NCBI GenBank assembly: GCA_900548935.1
Contig: URMR01000084.1
Location: 1-7,956 of the forward strand
Length of the DNA stretch: 7,956 nt
Source of the DNA: an uncultured Collinsella sp.
Lineage (GTDB): Bacteria; Actinomycetota; Coriobacteriia; Coriobacteriales; Coriobacteriaceae
Direction: 5' to 3'
Numbering within the stretch: position 1 is the stretch's first letter; each line of letters opens with the position of its first letter. The notes below the pieces were generated by a model. It worked only from the letters and a program-made list of their open reading frames with translations, was not told the DNA's origin and ran no database searches. Shown piece after piece: positions 1 to 5,961 of this stretch. The position numbers were made by a program, and so were the translations under genes.

Positions 1-627
1 CTCGAGTGCCACACGCGCCGGATCGGCACCGTGGGCAACCAGTCGCGAGGCCGCATGGAACGCGGCGGCATCGGCGTTTTGGTACTGAAAACGGCCGGTA
101 TCGGTAACCAAGCCACACAGCAGGCAGGTCGCAACGCCATCACGTGCGACAATGCCGCAATTGTCCAAGAAACGGTCGATGATCATGGCGCAGGCCGCGG
201 CATCGACGCGCCTCAGGCTCAGCTCGGCAAACTCCTCGCGCGCCGGATGATGATCGAAGCACACCACATGCTTGGAGCGACGAAGCACCTCGGCGGAATT
301 ATTGAGGCGCTCGACGACCGGTACGTCCACCGAGATGAACAGGTCCGGGTTGCCGGTGTATGTAGATGCCGGCACCAGCAGATCGGCGCCCTCCATAAAA
401 CGGTAGATGCGCGGAACGGGATCGTCGTCTGCCAGCAGCAGGGCGATGTCCTTATCGGGGAACACCTTCATAAGCGAAAGGCCCAGGCCCAACACGGAGC
501 CCAAGGCATCGCCGTCGGGAGAGGTGTGACCCGAGATCGCAATGGAGGACGCACCCTCGATGAGCTCGAGGATGCGTCGTTTAATATCTGCAGACTCGCA
601 CGAGGCGAGATCGGCGGAATTAGTCAT
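1..627 (-). CDS. nrnA: DHH-family phosphoesterase, NrnA-like oligoribonuclease/pAp phosphatase (N-terminal 209 codons, C-terminus off the left edge)
   Basis: Reading the minus strand from ATG at 627 gives 209 uninterrupted codons running off the left edge. Metal-binding motifs of the DHH superfamily appear in order: GHTSPDGDALGS (H34, D38, D40), SVDVP (D101), FDHHP (D125-H126-H127) and LVTDTGRF (D176). This fits the cytoplasmic NrnA group, which degrades short RNA oligonucleotides (nano-RNA) and dephosphorylates pAp. The family is usually about 310-340 residues, so the DHHA1 substrate-binding domain (GGGH motif) should lie beyond the edge. The start is supported by AGGAGG at 637-642, 9 nt upstream and inside rbfA. 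The first eight bases, ATGACTAA, overlap the rbfA stop codon, which suggests translational coupling. nrnA directly after rbfA is a common Gram-positive order. The exact activity (nano-RNase versus pAp phosphatase) cannot be told from this fragment. Confidence 0.93.
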   Translation of the reverse strand, partial: MTNSADLASCESADIKRRILELIEGASSIAISGHTSPDGDALGSVLGLGLSLMKVFPDKDIALLLADDDPVPRIYRFMEGADLLVPASTYTGNPDLFISVDVPVVERLNNSAEVLRRSKHVVCFDHHPAREEFAELSLRRVDAAACAMIIDRFLDNCGIVARDGVATCLLCGLVTDTGRFQYQNADAAAFHAASRLVAHGADPARVALE

Positions 628-1030
628 CTAAAGCTGCCTCCTGGGCGGCATCCGCTATGGGGTAGCCGTCCTCGTCCTTTTCGATCGCAAGCGTGGCCGG
701 AACGTTCTCCAGCGCACGCGTGATGCGCTCGGCCTCATCGGTCGAGCGATCGATGCGAAAATCGAGCTCGGGCGTAACGCGCCAATCGAGCGAGCGAGCC
801 AACAGGCTGCGAATACGGCCCTTGGCGCTGGCGAGCGCCTCCATGACCTCATCGTAGCGGCTCGCATCGCACGACACGTACACGCGCGCGAACGAACGGT
901 CCACCGCGACCTCGACCGCGGTCAGGGTGACCAGGTCGAGACGCGGATCGGAAACCTCAAAGAGCAGGATATAACCGAGCTTCTCGCGGAGCTGCTCGCC
1001 CAAACGGCGGGTTGCCTGCGTTTGCTTCAT
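620..1030 (-). CDS. rbfA: 30S ribosome-binding factor A (RbfA)
   Basis: The product has 136 residues, within the normal RbfA range. RbfA binds immature 30S subunits and assists late maturation of the 16S rRNA 5' region. The sequence shows the family pattern of a single KH-like domain: an N-terminal helix (residues 5-25), then VSDPRLDLVTLTAVEVAVD (27-44), the strand ARVYVS (48-53), a helix with GRIRSLLARSLDWRVTPEL (71-89), and FRIDRSTDE (91-99). The last 20 or so residues form an acidic, Ala-rich tail. The ATG at 1030 has a GGGGG Shine-Dalgarno core at 1038-1042, with a 7-nt spacer. The infB stop TAG (1042-1044) is part of that site, so ribosomes ending infB sit directly on it. The gap to infB is 11 nt. 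The stop TAA (620-622) overlaps the start of nrnA. Confidence 0.96.
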   Translation of the reverse strand: MKQTQATRRLGEQLREKLGYILLFEVSDPRLDLVTLTAVEVAVDRSFARVYVSCDASRYDEVMEALASAKGRIRSLLARSLDWRVTPELDFRIDRSTDEAERITRALENVPATLAIEKDEDGYPIADAAQEAALDD

Positions 1031-1041
1031 AGTGCTACCCC

Positions 1042-3756
1042 CTACTCGGTACGGGCAACCTGGTCGATGCGATAACCCTCGATCTGATCGCCGGGCTTGA
1101 TGTCCTGGAAGTTCTCCAGGCCAATGCCGCCCTCGGAACCGCTCTTGAGGCTCTTGGCCTCGTCCTTGTAGTGGCGCATCGAGGCGATCTTACCGTTGAA
1201 GACCACAATGCCGTCACGCACCAGGCGCACGGAATCGGTCGCGGCGATCTCGCCCTCCTCGACGCGGACACCGGCGGCGATACCGACTTTGGGCACCTTG
1301 AAGGTGTCCAGGACGGTCGCGGTACCCGTGGAGACCTCGACCTCGGTGGGCTTGAGCATGCCGATACGGGCGGCGTCGAGCTCCTCGAGGCACTTGTAGA
1401 TAACGTCGTAGCAACGGATCTCGACGCCTTCACGCTCGGCGGCAGAGCGGGCCTTGCCGTCGGGACGCACGCCAAAGCCGATGATGATGGCGTTGGAGGC
1501 GTCGGCCAGGACGACGTCGGTCTCGTTGATGGCACCGACGGCGGAGTGAATCGTGTTGATGCGGACCTCGGACTGATCTATCTTGTCGAGCGAGTCCTGA
1601 AGGGCCTCGATGGAGCCCTGGACGTCGGCCTTGATGATCAGGTTGAGCTCCTTGACCTCGGCGTCGGCGATGGTCTCGAAGAGGTTCTCGAGCGTGACGT
1701 GCTTCACGCGGCTCTGCTCCTCGATACGGGCCTTGAGCGAACGCTCATCGGCCAGGGCGCGAGCCTCGCGCTCGTCCTCGAACACGCGGAACTCGTCACC
1801 GGCGTTGGGCACGGACTGCAGGCCCAGAATCTCGACGGCGTCGGAGGGGCCGGCCTCGGTGACGGCGTTGCCCTTGGGGTCGAGCATGGCGCGAACGCGG
1901 CCGTAGGTAAGGCCGGCGACCAGCGTATCGCCCACGTGCAGGGTACCGCGGGTCACGAGAACCGTGGCAACCGAACCGCGGCCCTTGTCGAGCTTAGCCT
2001 CGAGGACGTTACCGGAGGCAAAGGTGTCGGGATTGGCCTTGAGCTCGAGCACGTCGGCCTGGAGCAGCACGGTTTCGAGCAGGTCGTCGATACCGATCTT
2101 CTGCTTGGCCGAGATGTTGACGAACATGTTCTGTCCGCCCCACTCCTCGGGGATGATGCCGTACTCGGTGAGCTCCTGGCGCACGCGGTCGGGGTTGGCG
2201 CCCGGCTTATCGATCTTGTTGACGGCAACGACGATGGGAACGCCGGCGGCCTTGGCGTGGTTGATGGACTCGATGGTCTGAGGCATGACGCCGTCGTCAG
2301 CGGCGACGATCAGGATGACGATGTCGGTCACCTTGGCGCCACGGGCACGCATGGCCGTAAAGGTGGCGTGGCCCGGGGTATCGATGAAGGTGATCTTGCG
2401 GTCGTTGATCATGACCTGCGAAGCGCCGATGGCCTGGGTGATGCCGCCCGCCTCGCCGGCAGCGACGCCGGTGTGACGGATGGCGTCGAGCAGGCTCGTC
2501 TTGCCGTGGTCGACGTGACCCATGACGGTGACAACCGGGGCGCGCGGCTTAAGGTCGGCGGGATCGTCGTAGAACGAGAAGGTGTTCTCCTCCTCGGGGG
2601 TGATGATCTTGATCTGACGGCCCAGGTCGTCGGCAACGAGCTCGACGAGGTCGTCGGACATGGACTGCGTCATCGTGAGCGGCGTGCCCAGCAGGAACAG
2701 GCGCTTGATGATGTCGTTGGCCGGAACGTCGAGCGCCTCGGCGAGCTCCTGGACGGTAACGCCCTGGGAGACCTTGATGGCGTCGAGGTCCTCGGGGTTC
2801 ACGCCCTGGGCCAGCGCCTCCTCAATCTTGCGCTCCTCCTGAGCCTTTGCTGCCTCGCGCTCGCGCTTCTCCTTGCGCTTCTTGCGGCGACCGGTGGACT
2901 CGCGAGAGGCCTCCTCGACGGCGGCGCGGGCCTCCTCGAGCACCTTCTCGCGGCTGTACTCCTCGGCCTCACGCGCCATGCGGCTGTAGTGGTCCTCATC
3001 GTTGCCGTGACCGCCCTTGCGCTTCTTGCCCTTGCCCTGCTTATCGGGGTTGGGGAAGTCCATGCCGGCAGCGACGTTGTTGCTGGCGTTGGTGCGATGG
3101 CTGTGCGGACGGCCCTCGGAGGCGTTGCGCTCGGAGTTGCTGTCGGAGGCGTTGCGATCGTTGCGACGGCCACCGCGACGGTCGTTGTTGCCGCCACGAC
3201 GGTTACCGCGCTCGGCGGCGCGCTCGGCCTTGGCCTTGTCCTCGGCGTCCTTCTTCTCCTTGAGCACGGTCTCCTGTGCAGCGATCTGGTCAAGCAGCGA
3301 ACGGAAGCGCGAACCGGAGTCGGAAGCGGGGACGGCGCGGCGCTGGGCCTCGCGGGCAGCCTCCTCCTTCTCGCGGGCAAGGCGCTCCTGCTCGGCCTTC
3401 TTCTTAGCCTCGGCCTCGGCGCGGGCGGCCTCCTCGGCAGCCTGGGCGGCGGCGAACTGGCGGCGCTCCTCCTCGCGTGCCTTCTCGGCGGCGATGCGCT
3501 CACGCTCGGCCTCGGCAGCGCGCGCTGCCTCCTCGGCGGCGGCTGCCTCCTCCTCGGCCTGCTTGGCGGCCTCGACTTCCTGGGCGCGGGCCTCGATCAC
3601 CGAGGCAAGCTGCTTGCGGACCATGGCGACATAGGCGTCCTCCAAGGTGGAGGAAGCGGACTTAGCGGGAATCTTCATTTCGGCGAGATGACCCATCAGT
3701 TCCTTGGAGGTCATGCCGAACTCTTTGGCCAGGGTGGACACACGGACTTTTGCCAT
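1042..3756 (-). CDS. infB: Translation initiation factor IF-2
   Basis: The product has 904 residues, normal for a long-form bacterial IF2, the GTPase that brings fMet-tRNA to the 30S P site and promotes subunit joining. Domains: IF2_N helical module at about 1-50 (VSTLAKEFGMTSKELMGHL); an Ala/Glu/Arg-rich, probably coiled-coil linker at about 55-140; an Arg/Gly/Asn/Ser-rich disordered stretch at about 180-230; a Lys/Arg-rich segment at about 240-310; a second IF2_N module at about 326-380. The G domain follows with G1 GHVDHGKT (413-420), G2 GGIT (437-440), G3 DTPGH (459-463), G4 NKID (513-516) and G5 SAK (549-551). Domain II, domain III (VKELNLIIKADVQGS, 701-715) and the tRNA-binding C-domain complete it, ending with GIGLENFQDIKPGD. 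The start ATG at 3756 has AGGTGA at 3763-3768 with a 6-nt spacer. It lies 91 nt after nusA, with no ylxR or ylxQ between. Confidence 0.98.
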   Translation of the reverse strand: MAKVRVSTLAKEFGMTSKELMGHLAEMKIPAKSASSTLEDAYVAMVRKQLASVIEARAQEVEAAKQAEEEAAAAEEAARAAEAERERIAAEKAREEERRQFAAAQAAEEAARAEAEAKKKAEQERLAREKEEAAREAQRRAVPASDSGSRFRSLLDQIAAQETVLKEKKDAEDKAKAERAAERGNRRGGNNDRRGGRRNDRNASDSNSERNASEGRPHSHRTNASNNVAAGMDFPNPDKQGKGKKRKGGHGNDEDHYSRMAREAEEYSREKVLEEARAAVEEASRESTGRRKKRKEKREREAAKAQEERKIEEALAQGVNPEDLDAIKVSQGVTVQELAEALDVPANDIIKRLFLLGTPLTMTQSMSDDLVELVADDLGRQIKIITPEEENTFSFYDDPADLKPRAPVVTVMGHVDHGKTSLLDAIRHTGVAAGEAGGITQAIGASQVMINDRKITFIDTPGHATFTAMRARGAKVTDIVILIVAADDGVMPQTIESINHAKAAGVPIVVAVNKIDKPGANPDRVRQELTEYGIIPEEWGGQNMFVNISAKQKIGIDDLLETVLLQADVLELKANPDTFASGNVLEAKLDKGRGSVATVLVTRGTLHVGDTLVAGLTYGRVRAMLDPKGNAVTEAGPSDAVEILGLQSVPNAGDEFRVFEDEREARALADERSLKARIEEQSRVKHVTLENLFETIADAEVKELNLIIKADVQGSIEALQDSLDKIDQSEVRINTIHSAVGAINETDVVLADASNAIIIGFGVRPDGKARSAAEREGVEIRCYDVIYKCLEELDAARIGMLKPTEVEVSTGTATVLDTFKVPKVGIAAGVRVEEGEIAATDSVRLVRDGIVVFNGKIASMRHYKDEAKSLKSGSEGGIGLENFQDIKPGDQIEGYRIDQVARTE

Positions 3757-3847
3757 ATGACTTCACCTACCCTTTCTGGCACCTTGGGTGCCTAGAGACT
3801 GAACGAGCGTGGGAGATGCACCGGGACCTGCCCGGCGCGACCGTGCG
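3757..3847 (-). other. nusA-infB intergenic spacer with a small hairpin; no ylxR/ylxQ
   Basis: This 91-nt gap is the largest inside the operon. It holds the infB Shine-Dalgarno site and a perfect 6-bp stem with a 3-nt loop, GGCACC-TTG-GGTGCC (3778-3792), ending 21 nt before the infB ATG. A second weaker stem, CCGGG-ACCTG-CCCGG, lies at 3821-3835. On the minus strand the first hairpin is followed by AGAAAGGG, not a U-run, so it is not an intrinsic terminator. It could be a processing or translation-control structure, or chance in GC-rich DNA. No open reading frame of useful length is present, so the ylxR and ylxQ genes often found here in Gram-positive operons are missing. Confidence 0.5.
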
Positions 3848-5095
3848 CTAGATCAGGTCCTCCGCATCATCGAAGGCGTCGGTGTCGTGGACACCGCAGA
3901 AACGGGAGCCGGGGCGGGCCTGGTTGCGGCACTGAACGCCGTCTTCGGACACGTACTCGCAGCGACGGACGTCGTCATCCTCCTCGTCACCGATCAGGTC
4001 GGCGGCGGGCTCCTCGTGAACGGGGACGTTCTTGAGGATGTCGGCGGCAAGGGTCTCGGACTTGATGTCGATGTGCCAGCCGGTCAGGCGCGCGGCGAGG
4101 CGGGCGTTCTGGCCCTCCTTGCCGATGGCGAGGGACAGCTGGTCGTCGGGCACGATGACGCCAGCGTAGGCCTTCTCCTCGTCGATGAGGACGCGGGTGA
4201 CCTTGGCAGGCGACAGGGCGTTGGCGACATAGACGGCCGGATCGGCATCCCACAGGATGACGTCGACGCGCTCGCCGCGGAGCTCGCCCACGACGGCGCG
4301 TACGCGACTGCCCTTGGGGCCGACACAGGCACCCACGGGATCCAGGCGGTCGTCGAGCGAATGGACGGCGACCTTGGAGCGCTGGCCGGGCTCGCGGGCG
4401 ATCGACTTGATCTGGACGGTGCCCTCATAGATCTCGGGCACCTCCTGCTCAAACAGACGACGCATGAGCTCGGGGTGGGTGCGGGAGATGACGATCGGCG
4501 GACGGCTGTGCTCGCCGCGAACCGGCTGCAGGTTGGAGTTGGGGTCGCGGACGTCGATGATCACGGCCTTGATGTGCTGGTTGTGCAGGTAGCGCTCGCC
4601 CATCGGACGCTCGTTGCGCTCGTTCTCATAACGGCGCTGGTCAAAATGCGGCAGCTCGGCCTCGACACCATCGCGGATCTTGACGATCGTAAAGTCGGGC
4701 GTGGACTGCAGTACGGTACCGCTGATGAGGTCACCGATGCGGCCGGAGAACTCCTCGTAGATCTGCTCGCGGGCGGAGTTGCGCACGATGGCGTTGATCT
4801 CGGCCTTGGCGTGCTGGGCGGCGATGCGGCTCGTGTTCTTGGGGGTGACGTCAATCTCCTCGAACTCGGTGAAGTTGCCCTCCTCGTCCATGGAATCGTC
4901 GATCGGCTCCAAGCGGTAAACGTAAATCTTACCGGTGGTGCGGTCGATGGTCACCTTGGCGCCCCAGTCAAGATGCAAGATCTCGGCGTAGCTCTTGGCG
5001 AGCGACTGCTCCAGGCGGTCGATCAGGTAGAGCTGGTCGATGTGCTTATCCTGGCAAAGCTCCATCAGGGCGGACATCATGTCGGATGCTGCCAT
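3848..5095 (-). CDS. nusA: Transcription termination/antitermination factor NusA with a Cys/His-rich C-terminal tail
   Basis: The product has 415 residues. NusA binds RNA polymerase near the RNA exit channel, promotes pausing and intrinsic termination, and takes part in antitermination. Regions: N-terminal RNAP-binding domain (about 1-122, including DWGAKVTIDRTTGKIYVY at 43-60); S1 domain (about 124-204, ending IVISRTHPEL); KH1 (about 215-310) with DPVGACVGPKGSRVRAVV and GxxG at 259-262; KH2 (about 311-365) with VPDDQLSLAIGKEGQNARLA and GxxG at 325-328. The E. coli AR1/AR2 repeats are absent, as usual in Gram-positives. After KH2 comes a short acidic linker (360-375), then C379, C389, C400 and H403 (C-x9-C-x10-C-x2-H), then an acidic end. 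This extra module resembles small zinc-binding motifs and is not part of standard NusA. The ATG at 5095 follows the rimP stop by 1 nt, with AAGGAAGG at 5104-5111. Confidence 0.97.
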   Translation of the reverse strand: MAASDMMSALMELCQDKHIDQLYLIDRLEQSLAKSYAEILHLDWGAKVTIDRTTGKIYVYRLEPIDDSMDEEGNFTEFEEIDVTPKNTSRIAAQHAKAEINAIVRNSAREQIYEEFSGRIGDLISGTVLQSTPDFTIVKIRDGVEAELPHFDQRRYENERNERPMGERYLHNQHIKAVIIDVRDPNSNLQPVRGEHSRPPIVISRTHPELMRRLFEQEVPEIYEGTVQIKSIAREPGQRSKVAVHSLDDRLDPVGACVGPKGSRVRAVVGELRGERVDVILWDADPAVYVANALSPAKVTRVLIDEEKAYAGVIVPDDQLSLAIGKEGQNARLAARLTGWHIDIKSETLAADILKNVPVHEEPAADLIGDEEDDDVRRCEYVSEDGVQCRNQARPGSRFCGVHDTDAFDDAEDLI

Positions 5096-5096
5096 G

Positions 5097-5591
5097 TTAG
5101 TTTCCTTCCTTCGCGGGCTTGAAGTCGTAGGTGGGCTTCAACTTGCACTTTTTAACATCACAGAAATCGAGGGTGACGGACTCGCCGTCCTCGAGCTCGA
5201 GGGTCACATTCGTCTCGGTCACGGCGGCAATCTTGCCGGAGTACTTGCGACGGCCCTCGGTGGCGGTGGAGGTGAGCTCACAGTCCTCGCCCACAAAGCG
5301 GGCAAAGTCGCGCGGGCGGCGCAGCGGGCGCGCCATACCCGGGCTCGACACCTCGAGCGTGTAGCTCGAAGAAATGGGGTCGAGCTCCTCGATCACGTCG
5401 CCGACCCACTTGGTATTGGCCGTGACATCGTTGAGCGACAGGCTCTGACCCTCGGCACCCTCGATACGCACACGCACGCAGGGGGCCTTAGTGGCGCCCA
5501 CGAGCTCAACGTCGACAATATCGACATCGTGCTGGGGAGCGACGGCCTCGAGCGCGTCGATGATCGCCTGCTCGGTCTTGGTCTTGACCAT
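5097..5591 (-). CDS. rimP: Ribosome maturation factor RimP
   Basis: The product has 164 residues, the usual RimP length. RimP acts on the 30S subunit early in assembly, helping S12 and neighbouring proteins bind. The N-terminal domain (about 1-88) contains the hallmark YTLEVSSPGMARPLRRPRDF (77-96). The C-terminal SH3-like barrel (about 90-150) has RKYSGKIAAVTETNVTLEL and ends in DVKKCKLKPTYDF. The reading frame stays open upstream to 5846, but ATG at 5591 is chosen because a perfect GGAGGT (5598-5603) lies 6 nt before it, the conserved domain begins here, and the upstream extension would run through the promoter and terminator hairpin. It is the first gene of the rimP-nusA-infB-rbfA-nrnA operon. 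Confidence 0.96.
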   Translation of the reverse strand: MVKTKTEQAIIDALEAVAPQHDVDIVDVELVGATKAPCVRVRIEGAEGQSLSLNDVTANTKWVGDVIEELDPISSSYTLEVSSPGMARPLRRPRDFARFVGEDCELTSTATEGRRKYSGKIAAVTETNVTLELEDGESVTLDFCDVKKCKLKPTYDFKPAKEGN

Positions 5592-5597
5592 TGCGGC

Positions 5598-5603
5598 ACC
5601 TCC
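5598..5603 (-). promoter_or_regulatory. rimP ribosome-binding site
   Basis: GGAGGT on the minus strand, followed by the 6-nt spacer GCCGCA and then ATG. This near-ideal Shine-Dalgarno site fixes the rimP start at 5591 rather than at upstream in-frame ATGs. It begins only 8 nt after the last U of the leader terminator. Confidence 0.9.
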
Positions 5604-5611
5604 ATCTATAC

Positions 5612-5644
5612 AAAAAAGAAGCGGGGCCGAAACCCCACTTCTTT
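5612..5644 (-). terminator. Intrinsic-terminator hairpin in the rimP-nusA operon leader (candidate attenuator)
   Basis: On the minus strand, arms at 5633-5644 and 5615-5626 form a 12-bp stem with one U-G wobble. A GGGG/CCCC core closes a UUUCGG loop, which can fold as a UUCG tetraloop on a U-G pair. A run of six U follows directly (5617-5612, the first three also pairing in the stem). This is a textbook Rho-independent terminator reading in the operon's own direction. It lies about 20 nt upstream of the rimP ATG and downstream of the predicted promoter, so it would act inside the operon's 5' leader. No upstream minus-strand gene lies between it and the promoter, so it does not simply end another transcript. 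Control by NusA is inferred. Confidence 0.85.
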
Positions 5645-5669
5645 CAATTACAACTTCATTTGCAAGCAA

Positions 5670-5698
5670 ACTATACCAATACCTGCGAAAGCGTGCAA
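5670..5698 (-). promoter_or_regulatory. Sigma-70-type promoter of the rimP-nusA-infB-rbfA-nrnA operon
   Basis: On the minus strand, a -35 TTGCAC (5693-5698) and a -10 TATAGT (5670-5675) are separated by exactly 17 bp, close to the TTGACA/TATAAT consensus. Transcription would start near 5661-5663, giving a leader of roughly 70 nt that contains the terminator hairpin at 5612-5644 and the rimP Shine-Dalgarno site. The location just upstream of the first operon gene and inside a divergent intergenic region supports the call. Confidence 0.8.
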
Positions 5699-5719
5699 GC
5701 GCAACGGAAATTCGCAGGT
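5681..5719. repeat. 9-bp perfect inverted repeat straddling the operon -35 box (candidate operator)
   Basis: The arms ACCTGCGAA (5681-5689) and TTCGCAGGT (5711-5719) are exact reverse complements, separated by 21 bp, so their centres are 30 bp apart (about three helical turns). One arm lies in the spacer between -35 and -10, and the other lies 12 bp upstream of the -35. That position suits a dimeric DNA-binding regulator, but I do not recognise the sequence as the site of a known factor. Confidence 0.5.
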
Positions 5720-5950
5720 CAGCGCGCCCACAGCATCTCCACAAGAACAGAACAATTTGGCAAGGACTCCTGCGCGGCGCCCACCCAAAACCCCCAAAAC
5801 GGGCCATGCGTCCCAGCGCGCCGACCGAATCGGGCCCTATGGGCATTCCATTCCTGAACGCACATCGGCCAAACTAGAGCTGAGAGGCATTCTGCAGCGA
5901 CAAAGCCTGCCGCACGCATTGACCGCACAACCTTCCAGTATCTCTACGGC
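5720..5950. other. Non-coding part of the divergent rimP / lipoprotein intergenic region
   Basis: I see no credible gene, tRNA or repeat family here. Open frames crossing it lack Shine-Dalgarno sites and recognisable protein features. E. coli has an initiator tRNA gene (metY) before rimP; no tRNA-like GTTCGA T-arm or cloverleaf is visible here on either strand. The promoter for the plus-strand lipoprotein gene should lie here, but no convincing -35/-10 pair was found. A C-rich stretch at 5780-5800 gives three G-tracts on the minus strand, one short of a classic G-quadruplex. Confidence 0.6.
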
Positions 5951-5957
5951 AAGGAGG
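5951..5957 (+). promoter_or_regulatory. Ribosome-binding site of the lipoprotein gene
   Basis: AAGGAGG is followed by the short spacer ATCC and ATG at 5962. The strong site supports this small ORF as a real gene and fixes its start so that the signal peptide is complete. Confidence 0.85.
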
Positions 5958-5961
5958 ATCC

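Noticed and set aside
3061..3066. Internal start producing a shorter IF2 form (Met232), as known in E. coli
   Set aside because: The bases before this Met codon (and before Met260) hold no Shine-Dalgarno-like sequence, so a second isoform is not supported.
1171..3795. An 874-codon open frame antisense to infB
   Set aside because: It is in codon register with infB, so its stops would arise only from sense TTA, CTA and TCA codons, which this GC-rich gene avoids. The product is low-complexity Gly/Leu/Val/Asp-rich sequence with no recognisable domain and no ribosome-binding site. It is a codon-bias shadow.
3809..5122. A 437-codon open frame antisense to nusA
   Set aside because: In codon register with nusA and explained the same way. 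The same holds for the in-register antisense frames over nrnA (31-723) and leuS (6615-7361).
5648..5659. A three-codon leader ORF (ATG AAG TTG TAA) before the terminator, as in peptide-controlled attenuators
   Set aside because: No Shine-Dalgarno site, almost at the predicted transcript 5' end, and too short to carry a regulatory codon run. Likely chance.
5780..5800. G-quadruplex on the minus strand
   Set aside because: Only three G-tracts of three or more (5, 3 and 3) are present; a standard intramolecular quadruplex needs four.
5592..5846. Possible 85-residue N-terminal extension of RimP
   Set aside because: It would translate through the -35/-10 promoter and terminator hairpin, has no family similarity, and the ATG at 5591 has a near-perfect Shine-Dalgarno site.
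5919..5944. TTGACC ... TATCTC as a promoter for the lipoprotein gene
   Set aside because: The spacer is only 14 bp, and transcription would start at or within the ribosome-binding site.
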